NCBI GenBank assembly: GCA_014529385.2
Contig: CM043948.1
Location: 25,292,451-25,356,450, forward strand
Reading direction: 5' to 3'
Origin: Adiantum capillus-veneris
Lineage: Eukaryota > Streptophyta > Polypodiopsida > Polypodiales > Pteridaceae
DNA length: 64,000 nt
Numbering within the stretch: position 1 is the first letter of the stretch; every line of letters starts with the position of its first letter. The notes under the pieces are model-generated. The model had not been told where the DNA came from. It did not search any database and was given only the letters and a program-made list of their open reading frames with translations. The translations under genes were made by a program, and so were the position numbers. Below, one piece after another: positions 11,758-22,249 of the stretch.

Positions 11758-14393
11758 TCAAGGGGTCAAGGTAGGTTGCAAATCGAAGGCTTCAAGGTAA
11801 AGTGATAACACAGTTGGTGACTCTGCAAGTTCACCTTCTTCCATCCACTTAGCATCCATTGGTGGATAGTTTCTGAACTTTACCAAGTAACGCCTAGCAA
11901 CCTTGCCTTTCACTTTCCTTTCTTTGTGTGCCAAAATCTGTTCAGGGACCAAGATCTCATCAAGTTCCTCGACTTCTGGCTGATCTTCAACTGGCACATC
12001 TTCTGGCACATCACCCACATAGGGTCTGAGAAGACTCACATGAAACGCATTGTGAATCTTCCAACTGTCGGGCAATTTCAACCTATATGCAACATCACTG
12101 ATTATGTCGCACACTTGAAAAGGCCCATAGTAACGCATGCTGAGCTTTGGAAACAGTCTTTCCTTGCCCTTCATCTTCTTTAACCTTGCCTTTTCAAAGC
12201 GTAAAAGCACCCAATCACCAAGTGAATATACCACTTCACGACGATGACGACCAGCTGCTTTCTTTTGCTTTGCTTGAGTCCTTTCTAAGGCCACTTTGAC
12301 CTTCTTGTACATTTCATCCATGTCCTGAACATACTTATCTGCTTCAAATATCTTGTCCTTTGTATGCAGTATGGGAGGAACTTTCTTGCCACCTTCAACT
12401 ATCTCAAAGGGTGCCTTGCCAGTTGATGAATGCACTGTATTATTGTATGCATACTCCACCAATGGCAAATACTGCTCCCACTTTCCTTTATGCTCTGACA
12501 CATAGCACTTCAGCAGATCTAGGACAGTAGAATTTGCCTCTTCTGATTGCCCATCTGTTTGAGGATGAAATGACGAAGAGAATTTGAGCGTGGTACCCAT
12601 ATTCTCAAACAAGCCTCTCCAGAACAAACTTGTCATGCGTGGATCACGGTCGCTAACAATCGACTGTGGCATGCCATGATACTTGAAAATATTGCTCATA
12701 AACAAGCGTGCCATCTGATCTGGCTTTATCTTCTTCCTGACAGGAATAAAATGAGCCTGTTTGCTGAATCTGCAAATAATGGTCCAAATACCATCGTTTC
12801 CTGTCTGCGTTCTCGGAAGATCAAAGATAAAATCCATAGCAATACTTTCCCATGGTTTATCTGGAATAGGTAGTGATTGCAATAACCCTGGTGCCTTTTG
12901 CCTGTCAAACTTGACCTTTTGGCATATTAGGCATTCTCGCACAAAGGCATCCACATCTCTTCTTAATGTAGGCCAGTAGAAGAATGTCTCAACCGCTTTA
13001 ACTGTAGCATCGATACCACGATGCCCTGCATACGGTGGGACATGACTCTCTTCCATCACTTTGCGTCGCAATGGCTTTGTGACACACAATCTGCCATGCA
13101 TCATCATGAACCCGTCTTTAAGAAGATAGTGTTCATGACGTTGTCCATTCATTAGTTGCTTGAAGACCCTTGCAAAATCTTCATTATTTGCATACTGTTC
13201 TCTCATATCATCAAGTTCATGATGATAAGAAATTGACACAGCTGAAATTTGTGGCTTCCTTGACAAGGCATCAGCCACAACGTTCTTCTTGCCTTCCACA
13301 TGCACAATCTGAAAATGGAACATGGACAAGATATTTGCCCATCGCATATGCTTCTCAGATAACTTTGTTTGTGTCAATAAGTATCGCAAGGTCTGATGAT
13401 CCGTTTGGACAACGAAATCTGCACCTAGCAGGTAGTGTTTCCAACTTAAGAGCGCATGAATCACAGCCAGTAACTCTTTCTCATAGACCTGCATGGTCAT
13501 CTCTGGCCCTTGCAAAATTCTGCTCTCATAGGCTACTACCCTGCCATCTTGCATTAGCACTGCACCAATGCTACTACCGCAGGCATCACACTGGACCACA
13601 AATGACTTCCTAAGATCTGGCAACACAATGACTAGATCTGAAGTCATCTTTTCCTTTAAGAGATTAAAAGTTGAAATCTCTTTTTGTGTCCATCTAAAGG
13701 TGACTGCCTTCTTTTGAAGAGCATGTAAAGGTGAAGCAATCTCAGCGAAATTTCGGATAAACCTTCTGTAATAGGAGCATAGTCCCAAAAAGCTTCGGAC
13801 ATCATGCACCGTCTTCAAATTTGGCCATGACTTGATCGTTTCAACTTTTGCAGGATCCATTCTGACACCATCCTTTGAGACAATGTGTCCCAGAAAGTGA
13901 ATCTCTTCCAGAAAAAACTCACTTTTCTTTGCATTGATGAGCAACCTATGACTGCGTAGCTCTTTGAACACAATGGCCAAGTGATGCCTATGCTCCTCTT
14001 CATTCTTTGAGTAGACTATCATGTCATCAAAGAATGTACCAACAAACTGCTGGTGTGGACGGAAAATTCTGTCCATCATCCTATTAAACGTAGCAGGAGC
14101 ATTTGTGAGACCAAAGGGCATCACTAAAAATTCGTGAAGGCCAAACGTTGTTCTAAAAGCAGTCTTGTGCACATCCTCTGATCTAATGCGGATCTGATGG
14201 TACCCACTCTTTAGATCTATCCTGCTAAACATAGCTGCTCCTTCTAATTTGTCCATAATATCATCAATTCTAGGTATAGGGACCTATTCTTGATGGTATT
14301 CTTGTTCAGTGCACGGTAGTCGATGCACATACACCATGAGCCATCCTTTTTCTGCACCAACAACACTGGAGAACAGAATGGAGATGAACTGGG
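11758..14393 (-). pseudogene. Gypsy B pol: RT, RNase H, integrase, chromodomain
   Basis: 832 codons are open from 14256 to 11758. RT shows [23 protein letters not shown] and active site FFDDMIVYS; RNase H shows QCDACGSSIGAVLMQ; integrase shows the CLICQ finger, MDFIFDLPRT, VSDRDPRMTS and HPQTDGQSEE; the tail has YYGPFQVC and the chromodomain RRYLVKFRNYPPMDAKWMEE. Just upstream, one base is missing near 14275 (NTIKNR then out of frame, where A reads [14 protein letters not shown]). A TAG stands where A has the Gln of LIQPSSS (about 14394). Apart from these two lesions the enzyme is complete. It would reverse-transcribe and insert element DNA. Confidence 0.95.
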
Positions 14394-16820
14394 CTAAATC
14401 AGCCCCTTTTCTAACAGCTCCTGTACTTGGCCCATTATCTCTTTCTGCTGAGCCGCACTAACCCTGTACGGAGGCTTATTTGGTGGGCTACTGCCTGGCA
14501 CCAAATCTATCGCATGATCCTCGGGTCTCTCTGGCGGTAATTGAGATGGTAATGAATCGGAGAAACAGTCACTATACTGTTGTAAAAACATTGACCTTTC
14601 TTTATCTAGCACAGATAAATTTGATTCATCACAATCTGACACTTCACGTGCAAAAACCAAGTACGCAGAAAGATGCTTTTTCGTTACAGAAGTAATAGCA
14701 GAAGCTGATACAGTACGAATAGACTCCCCTTTAAGCTTTACATCCAGAATATGAGTCTTTCCCCTGCTCTGTACAGTGATCTTTTTGTTGTAGGCATCCA
14801 TGATTCCCTGTACACGAAACAACCAAGGAATACCTCACAACACATCACATCCGTCCAGTGGCATGATGTAAAATTCTTCAGCATCTACATAGGACTGGAT
14901 ATGTAGACGCAACTTTCCAATGATGGGTGTCACAGCCTCTGTATGGCCAGGACATGCCAAACCTGCCTCTGCTCTATACCCCATCTCTTCAGGTCTGATT
15001 CCCAACTTTGAAGCCAATTCTGGGGAAATGAAGTTGGCTTTGGCACCTGGATCAAAGAAGATAAGCATTGTTTGATCCCTGACCTTTCCCCATGCTCTAC
15101 AAAGCTCACTTGCATCTAAATTTGGCTTGTCGCCCACCATATCTGGCACTAGACCAGCCATGGGCTTCTTTCCTTTCTTGTCTTCCTTGTCATCAGAATC
15201 AGCTGGCCTTTTCTTTGTAGGACAATTGTAAGCAATGTGGCCAGCCTGCTCACATATAAAGCATTTGTTCTCTGTCCTCAGGACCTTCTTTTGCTCTTCT
15301 GACTTGCGAGGAAAACGTCTTTTCCATTTCTTTGCTGGTCCTTTTTCTGATTCAGCCGTAGCTTTGTCTTTCCCTGCGTTGGCTGACTCCTGAGTCCCTT
15401 TAGGAGCCTCATTGGGAACGTGCTTCTTGGCTGAATTTTTCTTGCTTGATCCTGCCTTGACGCCAGTGTTAAATTCACAATCTTCTCCCTTGAGCAAACC
15501 ATTGCCAGTGTTTGCTACCTCGATGAGCTGCGTCAAAGTAGTGACTTTTGTCTTCGTGCAGTATTTTCTCAATCCTTTGGGTAGGCCACAACAGTATTTT
15601 TCAATCTGTTTTGTCAATGGCACAAACCTATAGGAAGTTACTGGAAGTAGAGCTTTCCAAAACTTCCGATTGTAATCATCCAGATTTCTGCAAGTGGCAG
15701 CATTTAGCTGGTGCCATTCTGTCATGACATCTGCTTCAAAGTCATCAGATAACCATGCTGCTACAAAAATCTGCTTGAAGTAAATCCATGTGGCCGGAGC
15801 TTGCCCTTGAAGCAATAAAGTTGTCCACCATTGTCCCGCATTCCCTGTCAAGAAAGTGGCTGCCTTGCGGACCTTTGAAGCCTCTGTAAAGTTTCCCCCT
15901 GCATAGGCCTTGTCAAACTGCTGGAGGAATGAGAGAGCCTTCTTCCTGTCATCAAACCCTGTAAAGGTCGTGAATGACACACCTTTGCCACCTTCTTTGT
16001 ACGGAGTTGGCCTCTCCAGCGGCGTTAAATTGTCATATGGAAGTGACTGAAACATGGGAACACTATTAGGGTTCATCTGTGTTCCTTGGCCGCTATTAAC
16101 TTGACCTGGAAATGCCATATTTGGTTGCTGATTTGTAATTCCAGCCATACCAAAATTTGCCTGTGGCATCCCAAATTGGCCCTGAGTGCTCTGAAACCCT
16201 GGTTGCATACCCATGACGCTGTACATGGGGTTAGGCATCATCGTTTGAGCACCGCCAAACACTGTTCCTGGCGTGTAAAACTGATTTCCAGGTGCATGAC
16301 CAGCCATGCTCTGGAATACCGATCCACCTCCAAAATAGCCAGGGTGTACTGAAGGTGGTGGGAAGACCTGTTGCATAGCCTGTAGGGTACTTCCCTGCCC
16401 ATTAGAACCAGCTATAGGCTGCTGAAAGGTGGCGGGCTGAACTGGTACAGCTTGAAAGACTGGCATCTCAGCCACCTGTTCTTGCACCTTAGGCATAGGT
16501 TGTGGAGACTGCATGTTCTCCGTCAAGTGTACAAGTGTTTCCATTGACTGTGCGGTATGAATCACCTGTGCTCGAGCCTTAACAGGCTTTTGAATATGAT
16601 CCAGTGACCCAACTTGCTGAGACGGAACAGGAGGTTGCAGAAAGGCTAAAAACCTCGGGTTCTGCATTACTTGTGTGAACATAGCCACAGCAGTAGCCAA
16701 CTGGGTCCTGAATATATCATCATCCGTCTGTGGTGGTCTTGAGGACTCACCCACTTCATGTGTCTCTTGACCCTGTGAAGAGGAAACCTCTTCAGTCACA
16801 TCATCTGGTCTGTCAGCCAT
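14394..16820 (-). pseudogene. Gypsy B gag and protease (one nonsense codon)
   Basis: The start is taken as the ATG at 16818-16820 (MADRPDDVTEE), which lines up with the A start; the frame is also open further upstream to MGLKTQG. Gag has a Gln/Gly/Met-rich middle (residues about 130-270), then a capsid-like block (TFTGFDDRKKALSFLQQFDKAYAGG, QWWTTLL) and an intact CCHC knuckle C-F-I-C-x4-H-x4-C. The protease follows in the same frame with IFFDPGAKANFISPELASKLGI: the active-site triplet is DPG. The frame stops at a TGA (14833-14835) in CDVL-stop-GIPW, where A has Leu, and then continues in frame to 14394. A single-frame gag-pol is the normal layout for chromoviruses. Confidence 0.93.
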
Positions 16821-16910
16821 AATTGCAATTCCCTGTGCCTGGTCTATGATTCCCTGTGTCTTCAAGCCCAAAATTGACCAAGGCTCACTTCTATGGGAAA
16901 AAGTGATTTA

Positions 16911-16928
16911 ATCCCGTCGATGGAACCA
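16911..16928 (-). promoter_or_regulatory. Primer-binding site of gypsy B
   Basis: The minus strand reads TGGTTCCATCGACGGGAT, directly next to the 5' LTR end at 16929. Not the initiator-Met site; the tRNA is not identified. Confidence 0.8.
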
Positions 16929-18404
16929 TGAAACCGGCCTGTTCAATCCAAAAAGGGCGGTAGACTTTACTTCAAACCTTGATTTAGCTTTCACCCATTA
17001 TTAGTCGTCTATTTTACCTGCGCTATAGTGACACAAGAGAGGGGAATGGGATACAGATGCTAGAATGCACCTGTATGAGAAGACCGACACCAGATTGGCC
17101 CCTAACTTAGGCGCCCCTTTCGGTATTTCTTTATTGTTTAAAAGAGGGAATAAACGTTGTGGTTCCCTACAAGCTGCACCGCACAAACTCGGCTGAATTT
17201 CCATTGTTCCAGCCCAATTTCGGTAGCATAACTGTACTAGAACCCTTCACAGTCAGTATTCCCACGCATTGACCGACTTTCCCGACGCATACGGGCACTT
17301 TGCAAAACCTGGCGAGAATCTGCAGCACGCTGAATTCTCTGTTTTCAGCCCTGAAAATGCGCCAGATCGCCTGTACAGCGGTCCCCTTGCGTCCCCGAAC
17401 CTCCTGGGGGTATTAGGGTCCGTTTAGGGCCAAAACCCTAAACCTGCAAAAATACACAGCAGGCTGTAATTTACTGTTTCGGGCTCCGTTTCGCATGCCG
17501 GTCGCATCCGTAGCAAGTCCTCGAGCTCCCGCACCTGTAGGGCTACTTGCCCTTTGAATCGGACGAGATTTCTCGCGTGAAACCTCTCCTAATTCACCTG
17601 TACCTGCGGGGGGATTAGCCGCTAGCTAATCCAGTACCTGTGCAAGAGGCTCTTGCCTCGGCAATCGCGCATGAACCCACACAACTGTACATTGGTCAAA
17701 TGAAGAGCCCACTAGAGGGGCATTACATACTGCCAAAGGGGAGAGAGAGGGCAGTGCGTAGCGTGCAGGGCATCACTCCTGGCACCGCACTGTGCATAAG
17801 AGGGAACGCAAGCACTCCATAGCTCTTAACCTGTGACAAAAACTGAAAATGAGGCTCTCCCCCTCCTAAATTCAGCGCCACTTCTTGTTGCATGAGGCAA
17901 GTGCACCAAAAGGCGCCACTTGGTACATTTATAAGCATTTTCCCGTTTCGGGGTTGCCGTCTAAAAATATCCCAACTGGTTGCCCAGTTGACTTCACGGC
18001 AGAGTAAGAAAATGTTCCCTTTGTCATTCCGGAGGTAATGACGTCAACACATTTTCAGGTCCCAAAATAGCAATTCCCTAAATTTTAGGAGATGCTGCCA
18101 TTGTATCTTTCTAGGTCATCCGACCCTCTTTGTACACTGTGGCCACACCCAGAATTGAAATGTAGCCTCTGTAGCAAAGGATTCCACTTTGGCTAGTCAA
18201 TGACCCCACTTGGCTAACCATAGTCCTTGTCCAACCTTAGTGCTCTCTTGCCCTCAGGCCTGGACTCCCTCTGAACAGTTCCACACTAGCTATGCAATGC
18301 AGGGCAGTTAGATTTCCCGAGGGGTGTTTCCAAAAAGTGAAAGTAAATAGATAATAAGAAAGAAATCAGCAAAAAGGATAGATAGTAGTCACACGCTGGT
18401 GACA
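16929..18404 (-). repeat. 5' LTR of gypsy B
   Basis: Same length as the 3' copy (1476 bp) and nearly identical. The conserved box is at about 17097-17135 on the plus strand. The LTR ends TGAAACC at the primer-site side and GGTGACA at 18404, followed by the TSD CCTGG. Confidence 0.95.
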
Positions 18405-18884
18405 CCTGGTGCAGTTTTCCACTTCCATCAGCAAGAGGGGGCACCCAATTTAAGAGAGGAGGCTGATTTGACTCAGAAGTGACCTACAGTGTGTGTGTGA
18501 GTAGTGGGTGTAGGTCTACAGCTTTAATGGAAAGCTTGCCTTCTCCTCTGACTCATGTAGCGCGATGATTTGCTCTCGTGCATCTCTCTCTCCCCTTTGG
18601 CACATATGGTAATGCCCCACTAGTTGGGCTACTCAGATGAACATGTACAGTTCTGGGGGTTTATGCGCGTTTGCCAAGGCAAGAGCCTTCTGAACAGGAA
18701 CCTGATTAGCTAATTGCTAATCCCCCACAGGTACGCATAGTTCCATCGCGAAAGATTGCGAGTTCGGAGAGTGGCCGGCGCCCCCTTGTGTCGCACCTGT
18801 GTTCTCTTCCCTTCTCAGTGCTCTGTGTAAAGTTAACAGGTAATTGAAATAGTACCGCCCTCTACGTTGTACAAGCCGGTTATA
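18405..18884 (+). repeat. 3' LTR of gypsy A, second part (internally deleted)
   Basis: Resumes at the TSD copy CCTGG and ends GGTTATA before TAGAC. Compared with the 5' LTR it lacks about 0.55 kb (equivalent to roughly 3360-3890), including the AATAAAG and AAATACCGAAAGGGG box. The join is near 18770 (GAGAGTGGCCGGCG). Confidence 0.88.
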
Positions 18885-19142
18885 TAGACCACTCACGTCG
18901 ACGAGAGTGGGGCCTTCGGAGGAGGGTTTTACAACGTCTCTGGTGTCGTATTTCTCTTCTCTCTCTATCCCTCAGTCTCATACACTTGCACGCACAGTGT
19001 TCATTCACTTTGTTTGTGATCGTAGCATTGTCTCACTAAGAACGGAAGGCTCTCCCTTCCATAAGAACAAAAGGAACCTTGAGCACAGTTCGGAGCACTC
19101 ATCTTGAGCAAAGCGCAAACAATCATTCTGCTGCACATAACA
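18885..19142 (+). repeat. 5' LTR of element X, second part
   Basis: Aligns with the last 250 bp of the 3' LTR at 21995-22249, from the TAGACCACTC hairpin region to the end CACATAACA. It includes the CT-rich tract and the CTTGAGCACAGTTCGGAGC block typical of the family. Confidence 0.9.
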
Positions 19143-19143
19143 T

Positions 19144-19155
19144 TGGTATCAGAGC
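19144..19155 (+). promoter_or_regulatory. Primer-binding site of element X (initiator Met tRNA)
   Basis: TGGTATCAGAGC, one base after the LTR end, a standard initiator-Met primer site. Confidence 0.93.
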
Positions 19156-19608
19156 TTTGGTAGTGTTCTGTATCACTCAAGGAAAGAACCACAAGAATCA
19201 CAAGAATTTTTTTTTGCTTGTTGCGGTCGCACGAACCCAAGTTCGCTTGGGCGTGTCGATTTCTAATCGTGTTTTTGAAGAGTGACAAGAATCCCAGGAA
19301 AGAAGGGCTTGTCCAGCCTCCCCTTGTGTCTCTTTTCACTCATTGAGAGTGGACCGTGCACTTAGCGACCAGCACATCGACATGAGGTGGGAAAAAGCTA
19401 CCTTGGTGTGAGCGCAAGCGCATGGTCGCCAAGGGGTGCGCCCGCAGAAAGGAGTAGAACTCGGGTGAAGAGAAGATCCTTCTCAAAGACGATTTGCAAG
19501 CGAAAGAAAACCTCAAGAACCTCAAGAACCCAAGAACCAAGACCCCCAAGAACCCAAGTTCTTCGTGAACTTAAGAACACAAGACCCACAAGAACCCACG
19601 ACTTCAGA
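19156..19608 (+). other. Leader of element X with AAGAACC repeats
   Basis: About 450 bp without a gene. Around 19505-19600 it holds a degenerate run of AAGAACC/AAGACCC words. A T9 run lies at 19208. Confidence 0.6.
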
Positions 19609-21099
19609 ATGGTCATCACTCGAAGCGGAATGGATACTTCGCTTGGAGGTGATGAGCATGAAAGAGGCGAAGAAGAATTTTCCCCATCAGGAGGTTTTTC
19701 CGACCCTCCCCCTTTTCCATCTACGACAAGGATTGCACTAACTCCTATGGAGGCTTTTGACAAGAGGATGATGGACAGGAAGTTAGAAAGCGAAGAAAGA
19801 ATAGCAGCCATAGAGCGAAAATACCAAGAAAGAATTGAAGCCATAGCGCGTGAGAGCGAGCAAGCACGCTTGGAAGCCAAAGCAAGAGAAGCAAAATTTG
19901 ATCGCGAGAACAAAGAAAGACTAGCAAGATTTGATCGCGAGAACAAAGCAAGAATGCAAGAGTTCTTGCGACTCTTTTCTCAAGTTCAGGCACAGATGCA
20001 AGAGAATCAGGAAAAGGAGACTCTCTCAGTCTCTTCTTCTCCAAAGCAAGACACACATGATTTGAATGACAATGATTTGCATGATGATTTGGATGACAAA
20101 GATAAGCATGATGATCAAGATGTGATTTCTCACAAGCATGATGAGTTGCATGAAGATGATGTGATTGTTCACAAGGATGATGTGTTAGTGGATGCTTTTT
20201 CTAGCAAAGCTAACCTCGTTGTAGATTCGATCAATCACGAAGAACCGATCTTGGCTTTTGAGTCGAGGTCCACAGAACCCCCACAGGACGATTCAATCAT
20301 TCAAGAAGAACCGATCTTGGTTCTCGAGCCTAGGTCCAAAGAACCCTCACAGAAAGTATTATGTGTTCGCATGATTGATATGCACGCATTGTTCGAATGT
20401 TTCATTCGTGATCGTTTCCTGTATTTTCATCAGCATCTTTATGTGATCCCTTTTCCTAGGCATGACATATTGTACGTTGAGCACATTTCACTCATGGATG
20501 GGCACGAATGTATGCGGAATTTTCATGAAAAGCTGAAAAGTATGCATTCAAGGAAGTCACATTCCATGTCTCTTCCTTGGCATGACACAGTTTCCGAACG
20601 AGCACATGAAAGTATGAGCACCAAGCATGGTCATTTCCATTATGTTTTGCCACAGTTGATTGATCTAGATCATAAGAGAAAGATTCAATCTCATTGTTTG
20701 CATGTGTTTGATGAACGGGTTGTCACTCCATCTCTTTGTTCATCTACATTGCATGCACAATCTTTGAGGAAGACAAGATTTTTTCCAGTCACTTCACATA
20801 ACATAGGTATGTTCATGGTTTTGTGTTGGAAATGGTTTCAGGAATTTTCAGCCATGGAGATTCTTGAAGATAGAAGAAGCACGACTCTAGACGAAGTTGA
20901 AGCAAGGAAGAAGCCACAGAAGACTTTGTGTCGCTTTCGGCGCGGCCCAAAGAAGCAAGCATTGCAGACCTTTATGAAGTTCAAGTACCGCACGACCCAC
21001 ACATCAAAGTGGGCCAGCAAAGAGTCACTTCCAGGATTCCGGATGCTATTGGCGATCTCCCTCGACGCCATACAGTTCGGTACCAGTACCTCACTTTGA
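19609..21099 (+). CDS. Element X single ORF: gag-like coiled-coil protein, 496 aa
   Basis: The ATG at 19609 is chosen because MVITRSGMDTS resembles the start of many plant gypsy Gag proteins; the frame is open for 74 more codons upstream without a good start. Residues about 45-150 are strongly charged and heptad-like (RKLESEERIAAIERKYQERI) with an 11-residue repeat KFDRENKERLA / RFDRENKARMQ, predicting a long coiled coil. Residues about 150-195 are almost all Asp, His, Lys and Val. A short repeat EEPILAFESRS / EEPILVLEPRS follows, then a His-rich C-terminal half. No zinc knuckle, protease, RT or integrase is present. The frame is intact and ends 11 bases before the 3' LTR. A structural Gag role is an inference. 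Confidence 0.75.
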   Translation: MVITRSGMDTSLGGDEHERGEEEFSPSGGFSDPPPFPSTTRIALTPMEAFDKRMMDRKLESEERIAAIERKYQERIEAIARESEQARLEAKAREAKFDRENKERLARFDRENKARMQEFLRLFSQVQAQMQENQEKETLSVSSSPKQDTHDLNDNDLHDDLDDKDKHDDQDVISHKHDELHEDDVIVHKDDVLVDAFSSKANLVVDSINHEEPILAFESRSTEPPQDDSIIQEEPILVLEPRSKEPSQKVLCVRMIDMHALFECFIRDRFLYFHQHLYVIPFPRHDILYVEHISLMDGHECMRNFHEKLKSMHSRKSHSMSLPWHDTVSERAHESMSTKHGHFHYVLPQLIDLDHKRKIQSHCLHVFDERVVTPSLCSSTLHAQSLRKTRFFPVTSHNIGMFMVLCWKWFQEFSAMEILEDRRSTTLDEVEARKKPQKTLCRFRRGPKKQALQTFMKFKYRTTHTSKWASKESLPGFRMLLAISLDAIQFGTSTSL

Positions 21100-21110
21100 A
21101 AAGGAGGGGA
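21096..21110 (+). promoter_or_regulatory. Polypurine tract of element X
   Basis: TTGAAAAGGAGGGGA immediately precedes the LTR start TGTCACGTGACA. It overlaps the ORF stop by a few bases. Confidence 0.9.
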
Positions 21111-22249
21111 TGTCACGTGACACATCCAACTCTATGTGTTCGTGGACAAGCTACACCACGACAAGGGTTCAGTCAATCCAGTCAGTTTAGATTTAGAAGT
21201 GATCTGGCACTTTTGTGAGTCTATTCGTAGACCGTGCATGCCCAGTCACTTAGCATAGATGCATATCCTCTGGTTGCACACAGCATGATCATCAATATTC
21301 TCATCAGAATCCATTAGAATCAGTTAGGGAATTTTCCAATGCATTTAGCCTATTTTCCCTATTTTTGACATTTTTCACTTATTGTTTTTAAGTGACTTTC
21401 CAACAAAAGTAAGCAAACCCAAGTTAGCACTAAATGGCAGAAGAGGTAACATGAGCACATGCTCAACAGGCACCTTCTCACCAAGAACCCATCAGCACCC
21501 ACAAGCACCTGGCGTTTTGGTCAACCCTCATCGCCAAGATTTCAGCCTAGCGTTTTTGTAGCCTCGCCATCAACCCCTAGCCTGGCATTTTCAGTTTTGG
21601 CATCACCTACAGTCCCCCTAGCCTGGCGATCCAGCCATGCTATCCTCGCCAACAGTCCAGAGCCCTAGCGTTTTTACTAAGGCTACAAGCAGCCCCAACG
21701 TTTCCATTTTCAGCCTCATCTGCTACAAATGGTTCAGCGTTTTCAGCATTCAACACAGCAGCCGATTCAGCCCTAGATCATTGCAGAAGTACCCCATTTT
21801 CAGCCCTCAAAAACGCAGCCAAAACAGTCATTTTCAGCCATCGAAAACAGTCCCAGATTTTCAGCCATAGCGTTTTTATGGACACCACATAGAAGACCGC
21901 AAATTTCAGCCCTAAAGTCGTCGTCGTCACCGACATAGCCTAGACTTGCATCAGTCTCATGCATACCATTTGTACCAGATTGTGCAATCATAAGTAGACC
22001 ACTCTCGCCGACGAGAGTGGGGCCTTCGGAGGAGGGTTTTACATCTCTGGTGTCGTATTTCTCTTCTCTCTCTATCTCTCGGTCTCATACACTTGCACAC
22101 ACAGTGTCCATTCACTTTGTTTGTAATCATAGCATTCTCTCATTAAGAACGGAAGGCTCTACCTGCCATAAGAACAAAAGGAACCTTGAGCACAATTCGG
22201 AGCACTCATCTTGAGCAAAGCGCAAACAATCATTCCGCTGCACCTAACA
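21111..22249 (+). repeat. 3' LTR of element X
   Basis: 1139 bp, TGTCACGTGACA to CACCTAACA. U3 is packed with TTTTCAGC and GCGTTTT words (21520-21870). A 9-bp stem with a 4-base loop (CCACTCTCG-CCGA-CGAGAGTGG) lies at 21999-22020, followed by a CT-rich tract. The chance frames here are not genes. Confidence 0.93.

Larger units (their letters stand above)
9709..18404 (-). mobile_element. Ty3/gypsy chromovirus B, complete and youngest insertion
   Basis: 8.7-kb element with two 1476-bp LTRs (9709-11184 and 16929-18404), a primer site, gag-protease, pol and polypurine tract all on the minus strand. TSD CCTGG at 9704-9708 and 18405-18409. The LTRs differ by roughly 20 substitutions counted by eye (near 1.5 percent), so it inserted after A had diverged. 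It lies inside the 3' LTR of A. It is inactive now because of two nonsense codons and one single-base deletion. Confidence 0.96.
2612..18884 (+). mobile_element. Ty3/gypsy chromovirus A (degenerate; hosts element B)
   Basis: 5' LTR 2612-3993, primer site 3994, gag-protease 4079-6235, pol 6236-9053, polypurine tract about 9347-9361, 3' LTR 9362-9708 plus 18410-18884. The TSD TAGAC is at 2607-2611 and 18885-18889, which fixes both ends and shows insertion in the X 5' LTR. The coding region has several stops and frameshifts, so this is an old copy. It is a close relative of element B, in the opposite orientation. Confidence 0.92.
1694..22249 (+). mobile_element. LTR element X, full copy (itself split by elements A and B)
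   Basis: The 5' LTR (1694-2606 plus 18890-19142), primer site (19144-19155), one ORF (19609-21099), polypurine tract and 3' LTR (21111-22249) are all present. The flanking 5-bp TSD GGTAA (1689-1693 and 22250-22254) places it in copia C. It has no protease, RT or integrase, so it is a non-autonomous (LARD-like) element that would need enzymes from a partner. Three further LTRs of the same family are in the window (24540, 25852, 28905). Confidence 0.88.
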
